Part shown: positions 23,804 through 28,915 of the stretch, in pieces
How positions within the stretch are numbered: the stretch's first letter is position 1
Layout of the letters: every line of letters starts with the position of its first letter
From: Schistosoma mansoni
Lineage: Eukaryota > Platyhelminthes > Trematoda > Strigeidida > Schistosomatidae
NCBI RefSeq assembly: GCF_000237925.1
Contig: NC_031497.1
Span: 24,590,178 to 24,654,177, forward strand
DNA: 64,000 bases
Reading direction: 5' to 3'
Program-made: the position numbers and the translations under genes
Notes under the pieces: model-generated
What the model saw: the letters and a program-made list of their open reading frames with translations, nothing else
The model's database searches: none
What the model was told of the DNA's origin: nothing

Positions 23804-24449
23804 GTATATATAATTAGTCCATTAATAAACCTCAGAGGTTACGAGTAGTTTGATCCAGACTAGGATATAACAGCTTTATATAAATTAAGAAAAGTGGTCC
23901 TATTATTGGACCTTGAGGGATCCCACTATGGCATCCTGTAGCCTGAGAAAAAGCGAAGTTTACCCTGACCTTGGAAAGCCAATTATTTAAATATAAAGTA
24001 AGCCAATCAACTAGTAATGGCTTGATACCTATTCGTTTGAGCATATTGACAAGACATTTATGGTTAACCCTACCAAAAGCTTTTGAGAAGTAAAGATATA
24101 TGTTGTGAACGTTCTCTTTGCGATCAAGGACGACTTAGTAGATCCGCCCTATATCATTTGCTTTTGTGTATTAAACCACCAATTTAACTAATTTTGTGTG
24201 GAGAATATGAAGAGATTAATATGATGATGCATTTTACTTAGTTAGTGGACAGAATATAACGTATCTGTGACACTCTTAATCTAATTTTCCCAGCTATTTA
24301 CAATATTCTCCCCCAAAGATGTTAACATAGAGAGCTTACCGCATGTTAAACATTGATCGGACGCCTACGCCGATGCCATTCATCGTGTCATCGAAACACG
24401 CAGACAAATCGGCTTCATCAAAACTCCAAGACGAACTCTCCGCCATCAT
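9..24449 (-). CDS. TFCP2: CP2/LSF-family transcription factor (TFCP2-like), exons 1-10, 3' end beyond window
   Basis: Sequence-specific nuclear DNA-binding protein of the CP2 (LSF/UBP1) branch of the grainyhead/CP2 superfamily. Ten minus-strand exons (24340-24449, 20777-20890, 19259-19377, 17828-17883, 13262-13367, 12012-12187, 8158-8295, 6092-6357, 3644-4124, 9-753) all have GT/AG borders and join in phase into about 770 codons. The order matches the family: N-terminal acidic/SD-LALP-like segment, then [14 protein letters not shown], then the CP2 core with [18 protein letters not shown] and [20 protein letters not shown], then a long linker, then [20 protein letters not shown], the start of the SAM-like domain. 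The KGADRK-KTDRE form is CP2 rather than grainyhead. As remembered, vertebrate TFCP2 is about 500 residues in total; here about 500 residues of linker sit between core and SAM. The remaining SAM and tetramerisation region lie beyond position 1. Identity is by recall of the family, not a search. Confidence 0.93.
754..2555. other. Intron DNA, no gene recognised
   Basis: Left part of the exon 9/10 intron. Short open frames on both strands have no recognisable content. The stretch 1090-1600 reads like decayed mobile DNA, but I cannot assign a family. Confidence 0.4.
2556..3110 (-). repeat. Retroposon family X, copy 1
   Basis: A GC-richer block in AT-rich intron DNA. In the minus direction it ends in (ATT)n (2559-2597). 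It shares its full length, roughly 2600-3080, with 15720-16245 in opposite orientation, and its last ~100 bases with three inserts inside LINE-B copies. The sense strand carries a 69-codon frame ending in GGHGKFT. It could be the 3' end of a non-LTR retrotransposon or a SINE; its source was not identified. Confidence 0.65.
3644..4124 (-). CDS. TFCP2: TFCP2-like exon 9 (lineage-specific linker with Cys/Arg-rich patch)
   Basis: It encodes 160 codons plus the third base of a split Asn codon. The acceptor is tatccatag and the donor CCAAAG|gtaatt, phase 0. It is rich in Ser/Asn/Pro, then holds a Cys- and Arg-rich patch: a [19 protein letters not shown] segment, then [20 protein letters not shown] know of no such patch in other CP2 proteins; its function is unknown. 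Confidence 0.75.
4125..4779. other. Intron DNA, nothing recognised
   Basis: Exon 8/9 intron next to exon 9. AT-rich, with one short frame of no known content. Confidence 0.4.
4780..5330 (-). mobile_element. Old RTE-type LINE fragment
   Basis: Decayed but collinear with the better RTE copies at 8351-9165 and 9881-11058. It matches their C-terminal region in order (tctccaaccatta, gcgagcaatacttc-aagacacct, cagccatagagtaat-ca, then the exon-proximal part). Many substitutions leave no long frame. It lies in the exon 8/9 intron. Confidence 0.55.
5331..6091 (-). repeat. Possible old tRNA-derived SINE-like copy (about 5640-5765) in unrecognised intron DNA
   Basis: The reverse strand of 5640-5765 reads as a worn tRNA-like head (gtggttgagaggtttgac...), comparable to the clearer copies at 6625-6890 and 11795-11960. 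The rest is AT-rich with nothing recognised. Confidence 0.25.
6092..6357 (-). CDS. TFCP2: TFCP2-like exon 8 (linker)
   Basis: It encodes 88 codons of linker beginning [16 protein letters not shown], comparable to the Y-PSYETT start of the TFCP2 linker. A His/Asn-rich run (HNHHHNHGH) and a Thr/Ala-rich stretch follow. The donor is CAGAA|gtaagt. Low complexity gives little direct homology; support comes from phase and position. Confidence 0.78.
6625..6890 (-). repeat. tRNA-derived SINE-like repeat, copy S1
   Basis: On the minus strand it has a tRNA-like A-box region (gcggtctagagtttaagcg) and B-box region (ggcttcggatcc, 6718-6707), followed by a shared body (gacgaaatagtcgtctagtgc). Head and body are shared with 11795-11960, and the upstream flank with 11505-11730. 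It lies in the exon 7/8 intron. Confidence 0.5.
6891..7539. other. Intron DNA, nothing recognised
   Basis: Exon 7/8 intron. Short frames only, none with recognisable content. Confidence 0.35.
7540..7622 (-). repeat. Sm-alpha-like repeat, ribozyme-less inverted copy
   Basis: Its reverse complement matches the two ends of the copy at 7868-8083 (cagattgttcgaaat-tattgcgctaatatatc, then cttcgtcttcttattacact). It skips the middle that holds the hammerhead. The missing part lies between two ATATATC words of the other copy, which suggests a deletion between short direct repeats. Confidence 0.65.
7868..8083 (+). repeat. Sm-alpha-like SINE repeat with hammerhead motif
   Basis: Matches the schistosome Sm-alpha family as remembered: a block ending gcgctaatatatcc, then the hammerhead, then cctggattccactgctaacc and the tail to cttcttattacactatcg. 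Sm-alpha repeats are short, RNA polymerase III-type retroposons whose RNA carries a self-cleaving ribozyme. It lies in the exon 7/8 intron, head to head with the ribozyme-less copy at 7540-7622. Confidence 0.75.
7947..7991 (+). ncRNA. Hammerhead ribozyme, decayed core
   Basis: Stem I is ATCCAG (7947-7952) with CTGGAT (7986-7991). The cleavage triplet GTC is at 7983-7985. The core GAAAC and a minimal stem III (ACGCGCGT) follow the schistosome pattern. The first core strand reads TTGACGA instead of CTGATGA: the T-to-C change is at the variable position 7, but C3-to-T hits an invariant base that pairs with G8. Stem II is weakened to three pairs. It is probably poorly active or dead. Confidence 0.75.
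8158..8295 (-). CDS. TFCP2: TFCP2-like exon 7 (CP2 core, KGADRK block)
   Basis: Forty-six codons, phase 0 at both ends. It contains [20 protein letters not shown], the diagnostic CP2-branch block (vertebrate CQIKVFKPKGADRKQKTDRE). The acceptor follows a run of T (aacttcag); the donor is GGTCAG|gtaatt. Confidence 0.95.
8351..9165 (-). mobile_element. RTE-type LINE, 5'-truncated, with target duplication
   Basis: The minus-strand 3' end shows the RTE C-terminal region ([38 protein letters not shown]) and the 3' tail ending in a GACTGACY repeat. Flanks acgattagata (8340-8350) and acggttagata (9166-9176) are an 11-base target duplication with one mismatch, so truncation and insertion are in one piece. 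Scattered stops make it non-coding. Subfamily differs from the copy at 9881-11058. Confidence 0.8.
9166..9870. other. Intron DNA, nothing recognised
   Basis: AT-rich spacer between two RTE insertions in the exon 6/7 intron. Confidence 0.4.
9881..11058 (-). mobile_element. RTE-type LINE (SR2-like), 5'-truncated, target duplication gatcgttaa
   Basis: A perfect 9-base duplication (gatcgttaa at 9872-9880 and 11059-11067) brackets the insertion. It holds the last part of the RTE reverse transcriptase ORF and the 3' untranslated tail, ending in CTGACTGACTGAG on the minus strand. The tail is shared with 49525-50232 (same family, plus strand) and more weakly with 8351-9165, 13782-13976 and 19597-19758. 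The clean frame and intact duplication suggest a fairly young insertion. Confidence 0.9.
10114..11058 (-). CDS. RTE reverse transcriptase, C-terminal 314 residues
   Basis: A 5'-truncated frame, open from the insertion edge to a stop. It contains the catalytic [16 protein letters not shown] box near residue 36, the SPSKCKMLL motif, and a C-terminal RTE region ([40 protein letters not shown]). RTE elements are APE-type non-LTR retrotransposons. No endonuclease or upstream RT blocks are present, so it cannot be autonomous. It has no start codon of its own: the open frame begins with TTG. Confidence 0.85.
   Translation of the reverse strand: MFNFVVDMLLEITLSSSQSPGVELLPGGSLVDLQYADDIVLFGEDADKMQSLLTTISNYAGMFGMRFSPSKCKMLLQDWVASTRELMIGSEVVELIDSFTYLGSLISPCGLVCDEISARIQKARLPFANLRHLWRRRDVRLATKGRVYCAAVRSVLLYGSETWLIRVEDIRRLLVFDHRYLRSIARISWDHRVSNAVVRKRVLGNDGKSIDEVVKLHQLRWLGHVLRMPNHRLPRRAMLYGVGAGWKKARGGQTKTWHKSMMSLTIGLSHVGRCRLPGWDSRDDSNRWLETLNEMTQNRLQWRRCIHSLCSTKF
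11500..11730 (-). repeat. SINE-like repeat, copy S2
   Basis: Shares with 6625-6890 the segment containing ccactgtctcacgtccgacatggttgaa and the adjoining tRNA-like head (minus strand). It lies in the exon 6/7 intron and is more decayed than S1. Confidence 0.4.
11795..11960 (+). repeat. tRNA-derived SINE-like repeat, copy S3
   Basis: Plus-strand tRNA-like promoter: A-box-like tggtctacagattaa and B box ggtttgattcc at 11854-11864 (consensus GGTTCGANTCC). The body gatgaaataacagactagtgc is shared with S1. An A-rich tail follows (aaacgaaacaaaaaaaa). It is not a tRNA gene: no cloverleaf beyond the two boxes. Confidence 0.5.
12012..12187 (-). CDS. TFCP2: TFCP2-like exon 6 (CP2 core)
   Basis: It encodes [20 protein letters not shown] and then an IWKYPK...[21 protein letters not shown] block. 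[20 protein letters not shown] is nearly the vertebrate [20 protein letters not shown], the most conserved part of the DNA-binding domain. Its first part is a short acidic insert relative to TFCP2. Confidence 0.93.
12188..13261. other. Exon 5/6 intron, nothing recognised
   Basis: About 1.1 kb of AT-rich intron without an identified gene or repeat. Confidence 0.45.
13262..13367 (-). CDS. TFCP2: TFCP2-like exon 5
   Basis: It encodes [20 protein letters not shown] and then a [10 protein letters not shown] segment, matching SIFRVVFHDRRLQYTEHQQL...RPGDRILDID of TFCP2. The acceptor is tttgtag and the donor GTAG|gtgagc. It ends in phase 1 and makes an Asp codon with exon 6. Confidence 0.9.
13507..13560. 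repeat. (TA)n microsatellite
   Basis: Uninterrupted TA dinucleotides from about 13507 to 13544, and a second short run after ggcga. Confidence 0.9.
13782..13976 (+). mobile_element. Short RTE 3'-tail insertion, target duplication ggtagcatcg
   Basis: A perfect 10-base duplication (13772-13781 and 13977-13986) brackets 195 bases. They match only the 3' untranslated tail of the RTE copies (gatgttcatcttgttgtgctaatgaggta region, ending ctgactgactg). It is inserted in the Penelope-like element, so it is younger than that element. Confidence 0.88.
14465..14630 (+). mobile_element. Fragment of LINE ORF C-terminus (RTE-like)
   Basis: A frame with [20 protein letters not shown] followed by TRGNRRK resembles the C-terminal end (AxDRxxWRxLVxxLCSTR) of many RTE-type ORFs. 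It interrupts the Penelope-like element. A related snippet (ctcgtggagtagcata) occurs on the minus strand near 48960-48985. Confidence 0.5.
15185..15295 (-). mobile_element. Old RTE 3'-tail relic
   Basis: gtcagtcagttaaccatttacaacg and the following order of words resemble the RTE tail at 19597-19758, with many differences. No target duplication was found. Confidence 0.4.
15660..16245 (+). repeat. Retroposon family X, copy 2
   Basis: The plus-strand counterpart of 2556-3110, ending in ttcaaataaataaa. The shared order runs from gctctggtacggccgagagtgggg through caaccgggttggt-like and ctgtttcagtttgggcacctgggcagt to caccaatatttatgtgttcaa. The sense frame 15729-15935 aligns with the frame of copy 1 and ends at the same stop. 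It lies in the exon 4/5 intron. Confidence 0.65.
16250..17380. other. Intron DNA with a short telomere-like patch
   Basis: Nothing recognised apart from cctaaccctaacc near 16721-16736 among degenerate aaccc repeats (16668-16745), a weak interstitial telomere-like sequence. Confidence 0.35.
17385..17590 (+). repeat. Interspersed repeat V, copy 1
   Basis: Shares an ordered set of words with 33376-33580: gacat-tgatgaata, cataca-acgctca, ataagcgaa, and ccatgtaggcgtcacattgtact against ctatgtaggtgtaatatagtaca. Its class is unknown. Confidence 0.45.
17828..17883 (-). CDS. TFCP2: TFCP2-like exon 4 (56 bases)
   Basis: A short exon encoding [19 protein letters not shown] with the glycine split over the 5' splice junction. 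It matches the GQSYEIRML strand of the CP2 domain. The donor is ATCAAG|gtaatt. It ends in phase 0. Confidence 0.88.
17968..18084. repeat. Inverted repeat / hairpin
   Basis: tagtgttgaattctccgagt... (17972-18002) is followed by its imperfect reverse complement (18050-18083) with a spacer of about 47 bases. Related half-words (ccatccagct-agagaac and its complement) occur at 20015-20140 and 29640-29730, so this is a dispersed element. Confidence 0.55.
18405..18730 (+). repeat. LTR-like relic related to 23333-23872
   Basis: Shares tatcacgtga, gtgccaaaccaa-gacg, gagcagc-tagagtc and ctagccct-c in the same order with the solo-LTR-like element at 23333-23872. A TATA-like tctataaatag lies near 18587. 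Old and worn; no internal region nearby. Confidence 0.45.
19259..19377 (-). CDS. TFCP2: TFCP2-like exon 3
   Basis: It encodes a Ser/Thr-rich stretch and then [15 protein letters not shown], matching ATSPAVKLHDETLTYLNQ of TFCP2. The acceptor is tttag and the donor CAAG|gtaaat, phase 1. An internal ATG at 19358 could be mistaken for the start, but exons 1 and 2 join to it in frame. Confidence 0.88.
19499..19538. repeat. (TA)n microsatellite
   Basis: An uninterrupted TA run in the exon 2/3 intron. Confidence 0.9.
19597..19758 (-). mobile_element. Short RTE 3'-tail insertion, target duplication agttacata
   Basis: A perfect 9-base duplication (19588-19596 and 19759-19767) brackets 162 bases. They match the RTE tail seen at 8351-8480 almost base for base (cacatatatacatcggtcca, attagcacaacaagatgaac). 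Confidence 0.88.
20015..20140. repeat. Dispersed inverted-repeat element, second copy
   Basis: gttctcttagatagatggttta and later accatccagcttaaagaac form the same arms as at 17968-18084, with a longer spacer. Confidence 0.4.
20777..20890 (-). CDS. TFCP2: TFCP2-like exon 2
   Basis: It has a pyrimidine-rich acceptor (...tatgtag) and donor GT|gtaagt. It encodes [20 protein letters not shown] and more, matching the SDVLALPIFKQEES segment of TFCP2. Intron 1, upstream, contains LINE-B1. An open frame on the opposite strand over the same bases is a shadow. Confidence 0.8.
20891..22297. other. Intron 1 DNA, possible SINE-like relic at 21085-21225
   Basis: Mostly unrecognised. The reverse strand of 21085-21225 has a worn tRNA-like head (gctggttcagtggttaaagaattc). 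Two small frames near 21870-22120 have no recognisable content. Confidence 0.3.
23065..23167 (-). repeat. Nested 103-base tail of retroposon X in LINE-B1
   Basis: Bracketed by actactctatac (23053-23064) and actactttatac (23168-23179), a 12-base duplication with one mismatch. It ends in AAATAAATAA on the minus strand. The same insert at the same site is in LINE-B2 and LINE-B3. Confidence 0.85.
23333..23872 (+). repeat. Solo-LTR-like relic, about 540 bases
   Basis: Begins TG and ends CA, flanked by gtttt (23328-23332) and gcttt (23873-23877), a 5-base duplication with one mismatch. It interrupts LINE-B1 at its TTTATATAAA site. Its body resembles 18405-18730, and from memory the LTR of a schistosome Ty3-type element such as Boudicca. 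An internal (AT)n run is at 23772-23799. There is no internal coding part. It is younger than LINE-B1. Confidence 0.6.
24340..24449 (-). CDS. TFCP2: TFCP2-like exon 1 (start codon)
   Basis: Starts with two adjacent ATG codons (24449-24447 and 24446-24444) behind an in-frame upstream stop. It encodes 36 codons plus two bases and ends at CG|gtaagc. [15 protein letters not shown] aligns with the FDASLSGIGQELGAGAYSM region of vertebrate TFCP2/UBP1, which fixes this as the N-terminus. The phase-2 end fits the single leading base of exon 2. Confidence 0.8.
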
Positions 24450-24654
24450 AAATGGGCTGTTGGTCAACCGAATACACAGAGGCTGCGCAACCTTCGATTA
24501 CCGCGCTTCAAGTATTGTGTTTTTCACTCCAAATGAGTCGAACCGTCCGTTCCATGAGATTTGGGTTTGTATTGTGGAGGAGCATTATCTGTCGCAAACC
24601 AGTGTAATTCTCTAACTATTCTTTCATGAACCTGAAAGAACAAAATGATAATGA
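24450..24654 (-). promoter_or_regulatory. Shared upstream region of the TFCP2-like gene and LINE-A
   Basis: About 200 bases separate the TFCP2-like start codon from the presumed 5' end of LINE-A, which points the other way. The 5' leader and promoter of the host gene must begin here or inside LINE-A, unless an upstream leader exon exists. No TATA box stands out on the minus strand. Confidence 0.4.
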
Positions 24655-24939
24655 AAAAAATTTCCCGCGCTATTTAAAAAGGACAGTGGTATTTTTCCTC
24701 GTTGAGTAAATTCTATTGTTTTGATCGTTATTAACGTATCAAGACTACTGTTTTTATACTTTGATTGAATTTATTTCAGTTAAAGTATTCTATTAGAGTA
24801 TCATTTTTGGTATCCTAAATAGTTTTATCGTCGGTACTCCAGAATACCTTTGTTTTTCTATTGTGTCTGTTAGTACTTTAGTCCTAACTATTTATAGTTT
24901 TTTTCTACTTATAGTCAACACTCACTTTCGCATCCTAAA

Positions 24940-26067
24940 ATGACTGGAAGATGCAACAAAAGCATTTGCCACCGCCCAGGATGTCGATATCCCGTTGATA
25001 GCGGCATGCAGTGCGATGAGTGCAAAGGTTGGTACCACGAAGCTTGCACGAATCTAACACCTGCAGCTTTCAAGCGGTTCAGTAAAAATGGGTGCGTATG
25101 GCTATGTCAACAGTGCTGTTTGGATGCAAATAGCCTGTTAACCGAGGTCATCTCAACAGTAAATGCCGCAAAAAAGTGTCTCGGCAAGCGCGGTCGGGAT
25201 ACATCAGTCAGAACTCAATCTGTCGACACGCAGATTGACACAAGGCAGGCCCAAGTGAGTCCAAAAAATGCCGACCCACACTCTACAAAGGAGGAAGAAC
25301 ATCCTCCAAAGAGGTCTAACACAACCAGAAACTCGCGCAAAAAAGTCTCTTCTGTCCCTCGTATCAAAAATGGTGCCCAGAAGGGAACTTCCGGAAACCG
25401 AAACCGCAAGGCTCGATCGGTTTCCAGCGCGAAAGATGACCCAATCTCCCAAGTCGTCCCGAACTTTCCGGAATCCCACAGTACGCCTGACGCGACTGTG
25501 GTTACCACTCCAAAGAACGTTGGCGATTGGGTACGGGTCGTAAGAAAAAAACGCCAAAATGACGTAAAAGGAAGTCATACCCCCACCAAAAGGGTCGACA
25601 AGCCGAGGTCTGATCACAGCGACAGATCAGTCATTCTCCATAGAGTCAAGGAGAGTGACAGCTTAGAACCGAAAGCTCGTTTTGAGCATGACATTGTGTT
25701 GATAAAACAACTACTCAACCAAGTTATGCCCAAAAACATCCCCGGAGTCACCTTGCTAAAGGTGTATAGACTAGGAAATCTAGCGCATCTGAAACCAAAT
25801 CAATCTAGACTACTTAAAGTCGTTTTCAAATCCCCGAACGAACGCGACTTAATCTTAGAAAATGGACATAAATTAAAGGGTTCAGGAGTTTTTCTCCGTA
25901 AGGACTTACCGTTGGCGGACCGTGTTAAAAGACGGGAAGCCGAAAAGGAACTACAGCTCAGATTAGACGGTGGCGAAAAAGACCTGAAAATTGTAAATTT
26001 TCGGGTTGTGAGGCTTCGACAGAGGATGATGCCGAAGCCACTCTGGGTGAAGCACGAGGCCACCTAA
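24940..26067 (+). CDS. LINE-A ORF1, PHD-type zinc-finger protein (375 residues)
   Basis: The N-terminal 60 residues hold a Cys4-His-Cys3 finger: CHRPGCRYPVDSGMQCDECK, then GWYHEACTNL, then VWLCQQCC. Such fingers occur in CR1 ORF1 proteins, which bind element RNA or DNA in the ribonucleoprotein. A basic Ser/Thr/Lys-rich middle (residues 80-200) and a conserved-looking C-terminal part (HDIVLIKQLLNQVMPKNIPG..., LLKVVFKSPNERDLILENGH) follow. The frame is uninterrupted. The last 139 bases overlap ORF2. Confidence 0.85.
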   Translation: MTGRCNKSICHRPGCRYPVDSGMQCDECKGWYHEACTNLTPAAFKRFSKNGCVWLCQQCCLDANSLLTEVISTVNAAKKCLGKRGRDTSVRTQSVDTQIDTRQAQVSPKNADPHSTKEEEHPPKRSNTTRNSRKKVSSVPRIKNGAQKGTSGNRNRKARSVSSAKDDPISQVVPNFPESHSTPDATVVTTPKNVGDWVRVVRKKRQNDVKGSHTPTKRVDKPRSDHSDRSVILHRVKESDSLEPKARFEHDIVLIKQLLNQVMPKNIPGVTLLKVYRLGNLAHLKPNQSRLLKVVFKSPNERDLILENGHKLKGSGVFLRKDLPLADRVKRREAEKELQLRLDGGEKDLKIVNFRVVRLRQRMMPKPLWVKHEAT

Positions 26068-28867
26068 ATAGGCTTCGGATCTGTTATACCAACGCCCGGA
26101 GCTTACTAAATAAGCTACCGGAACTAGGTGTACAGATTGACTCAACTAGGCCAGACATAATCGCAGTCACAGAAACATGGCTGACGCCGTCTATAGATAG
26201 TAGGGAACTTGATTTCGAGGGTTTTACATTAGTAAGGGCCGATAGAACACAAACGCGTAAAGGAGGGGGAGTAGCTCTATTTATTAGGAATGCTATCCCA
26301 TTCACCATTATCGACAGTGTATCCCATGAGAGTGGGACGTATGAATTAGTTTGCTGCCGCCTGAAATGCAGGGGACAAGAGTTGCTACTTAGTTTGATCT
26401 ATCGCAGTCCAAGCTGTGAGGCAAACGAGGTCCTGCTAAGCAGTCTCAACACTTTATCACGAAGTGATCGATGTCTAATCCTAGGGGACTTCAATGCACC
26501 CATGGTGGACTGGGGAAATCTGCGGACTGAATCGTCAGCAAATTCCTTCGAACAGGAACTAGTTGTTGCGGTAATCACATGTGCCCTAGTGCAACACGTG
26601 AAGGAAGCAACGAGGTACGACCCGGGTTCTGCATCATCCTTACTAGATCTTATATTGACTCATTATGAGGATGATGTTGCAAACCTGGATTACATGCCGC
26701 CCCTAGGCAAAAGTGATCATGCAGTTTTAAGCTTTGACTTCCATATGACTGTCGATCACGAGTACGCTTCAGCTCAATCCAGACCTAACGTCTGGAAAGC
26801 AAACATACCAGACATCATGAAATCAGCATCATCAGTAGATTGAAAAATAGACCCAGAGTCATCAATCGAAACGGCTTGGGACATATTCCGGAATTTATAC
26901 TTAGAAGTTACCGCCCCCCACATCCCTTGGACTACACCTAAGAGACCGAGAAACTCCCCACCATGGTTCAGTAGGGAGGTTCGCATCCTTCTCCGTAAAA
27001 GAAGGAAAATGTGGGACAGATTTAGGTTACTGGGGACTGACGAGGCAAAATCTCAGTATCAAAAGGCTCGAAATACCTGTGTCTCAACCCTCCGTAAGGC
27101 CAGAAAGCTGTACGAAGAGAAAATCGTTAGGGAATCCATAGAATGCCCTAAACGCTTGTATTCGTATATAAACCAAAGGACAAAAAGAAGAAGAAATGTT
27201 CCTTCACTATGGGGAGACAGTACTGCCACATCACTAGTGGAGGACGACTTTGGCAAAGCTCAAGTATTCTCTAAATACTTTAGCGATGTATACACCATAG
27301 AAACACCCTTCTCACCAGTCCATGAAAATCCCCCCACACAAGCACTGGACAGCGTAACCATTAAAGAACTCGATGTCTTTGGTCTGCTAGTTAAGCTTGA
27401 CATAGGTAAATCCACTGGACCCGATGAACTGCATCCTAGGTTACTAAAGGAATTAGCTAACTTTGTTGCGAACCCTTTAAGTGTATGTTTTAATCTATCC
27501 GTAACCCAGGGTCGTCTACCAAAAGACTGGAAGAACGCCATAGTAAGTCCAGTCTTCAAAACAGGTACAAAACATAAGCCTGAGAATTACCGACCAATTA
27601 GCCTAACTAGTGTGGTTGTTAAAATCTTAGAAAAGATTATTCGGAAGGAGCTGTTAAAGTATCTCGATGAAAACCGGCTCCTCTCCGAAAAGCAGCATGG
27701 TTTTAGAACAGGTTACTCTTGTCTCACAAACTTATTAGTCGCTCGTGAAAGCTGGTGCGCTCTTAAGGACCAAAAATTACCTATAGACGTAGCTTACATC
27801 GATTTCAGCAAAGCTTTCGACAAAGTTCCGCATAACCGGCTATTATATAAGCTAAGGAATGTCGGGATTGGAGGCAATCTATTGATGTGGATAAAAGACT
27901 TTTCCTGGTTGGGCGTCAACAAAGAGTAAGGGTGAACTCCAAGTTGTCTAGCTGGGAAACTGTGCTTAGTGGAGTCCCCCAGGGTACAGTTTTGGGGCCA
28001 GTGTTATTCCTCCTGTACGTAAATGATCTCCCTCGTCTACTATCGTCATCGGTCTTACTCTATGCTGATGATGTCAAGATATGGAGAGCGATACAAAGCA
28101 AGGGCGATAGCTTAGAACTTCAAAATGACCTGGAGAGATTATCTGAATGGTCCCAAACCTGGCAATTGCCGATAAACACTTCCAAGTGTATTGTGATGCA
28201 TATTGGCCACCAGGGTACAGATACATACACGATGAATAACACTGAGTTACCTATTGTTCAGGCACACAATGACTTATGCGTCATCGTTAGTCAAGACTTA
28301 AAGACTACTGCACACTGCCGTGCAATAGCCGCCAAAGGTTTTAGGACTTTATGGTCCATACGCAGGGCTTTTAGGCATCTTGACGCTAAAACGTTTCTGA
28401 CTCTGTATACAGTGTTCGTACGCCCTAAACTTGAGTACTGCATACAAGCAGCTAGCCCCTGCCTAAAAAAAGACAGTGAACTCTTGGAAAGGGTTCAGAG
28501 AACAGCAACTAGGCTGATTCCCGGAATAGCGAAGCTCCCGTATGGTACTAGACTGACCAAGCTAAACCTATTCCCGCTGTCATATAGAAGAATCAGAGGC
28601 GACTTGATTACAGTTTTCAAATTGCTTAATGACAAATTTGCACCTGATATGCCCTCATTTTTCTTGTCTTCCAAAACAGAAAATCTACGAGGACACTCCA
28701 AAAAAGTTCACAAGCCCCGAACGAATTACTTGTCAGCTGACTACCGACTTTCCCATCGAATAATCAACGAGTGGAATTCATTACCTCAGCACGTGGTTGA
28801 GGCTCCATCCGTCGACTCCTTCAAAAGAAAGTTGGATCAGCTGAGAGACCATCATGGCCAGGACTAA
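25929..28867 (+). pseudogene. LINE-A ORF2, APE endonuclease plus reverse transcriptase, two lesions
   Basis: Endonuclease motifs in order: NARSLLNKLPEL, VTETWL, GGGVALF, LILGDFNAP and KSDHAVLSF. RT motifs: VSPVFKTGTKHKPENYRPIS, YIDFSKAFDKVPH, SGVPQGTVLGPVLFLLYVND and LYADDVKIW. The C-terminus has LRGHSKKVHKP and ends HHGQD. An in-frame TGA lies at 26841-26843 and a two-base shift near 27900, just after WIKDF. No in-frame ATG lies between the frame's opening at 25929 and the endonuclease, so translation probably depended on the ORF1 overlap. Confidence 0.85.
25995..26039 (+). promoter_or_regulatory. Candidate -1 ribosomal frameshift signal (ORF1 to ORF2)
   Basis: The heptamer A AAT TTT (25995-26001) sits in the ORF1 frame and fits X XXY YYZ. 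After a 10-base spacer a perfect 7-pair stem follows: GGCTTCG (26012-26018) with CGAAGCC (26033-26039), 14-base loop. Slipping back one base leads straight into ORF2 (SGCEASTEDDAEA). Inferred from sequence only. Confidence 0.5.
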
Positions 28868-28915
28868 CACAGGCCATCAAGCCTCCTGTCCTTTCCAAAC
28901 TGAAACTGAAACTGA

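Larger units (their letters stand above)
22298..24165 (-). mobile_element. LINE-B1 (CR1/jockey-like), 5'-truncated, split by a solo-LTR-like insertion
   Basis: Minus-strand RT parts in order: 24165-23878 with [20 protein letters not shown] and [17 protein letters not shown]; 23332-22298 with [40 protein letters not shown] and the C-terminus. The catalytic box reads FAGY where the family has FADD, so this copy cannot encode an active RT. A 103-base X tail is nested at 23065-23167. The part 22298-23332 differs from LINE-B2 at only about eight sites by eye. It sits in intron 1 of the TFCP2-like gene. Confidence 0.85.
24655..28915 (+). mobile_element. LINE-A: near full-length CR1-type LINE (SR1-like)
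   Basis: It has a 5' leader (24655-24939), ORF1 with a PHD finger, ORF2 with APE endonuclease and reverse transcriptase, a short 3' untranslated region and a (CTGAAA)3 tail (about 28895-28915), as CR1 elements have. No target duplication was found, which is common for CR1. ORF2 carries one stop and one frameshift, so this copy is inactive but young. The 5' boundary is an estimate. A rearranged relative lies at 41377-43212; LINE-C is a cousin with the same layout. Confidence 0.85.

Noticed and set aside
24343-24615. A 90-codon plus-strand frame starting MLNIDRT
   Set aside because: The minus strand of the same bases encodes the N-terminus of the TFCP2-like protein with matching phase and donor.
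25204-25617. Minus-strand frames of 137 and 97 codons inside LINE-A ORF1
   Set aside because: Shadows of the ORF1 coding frame; no motif of their own.
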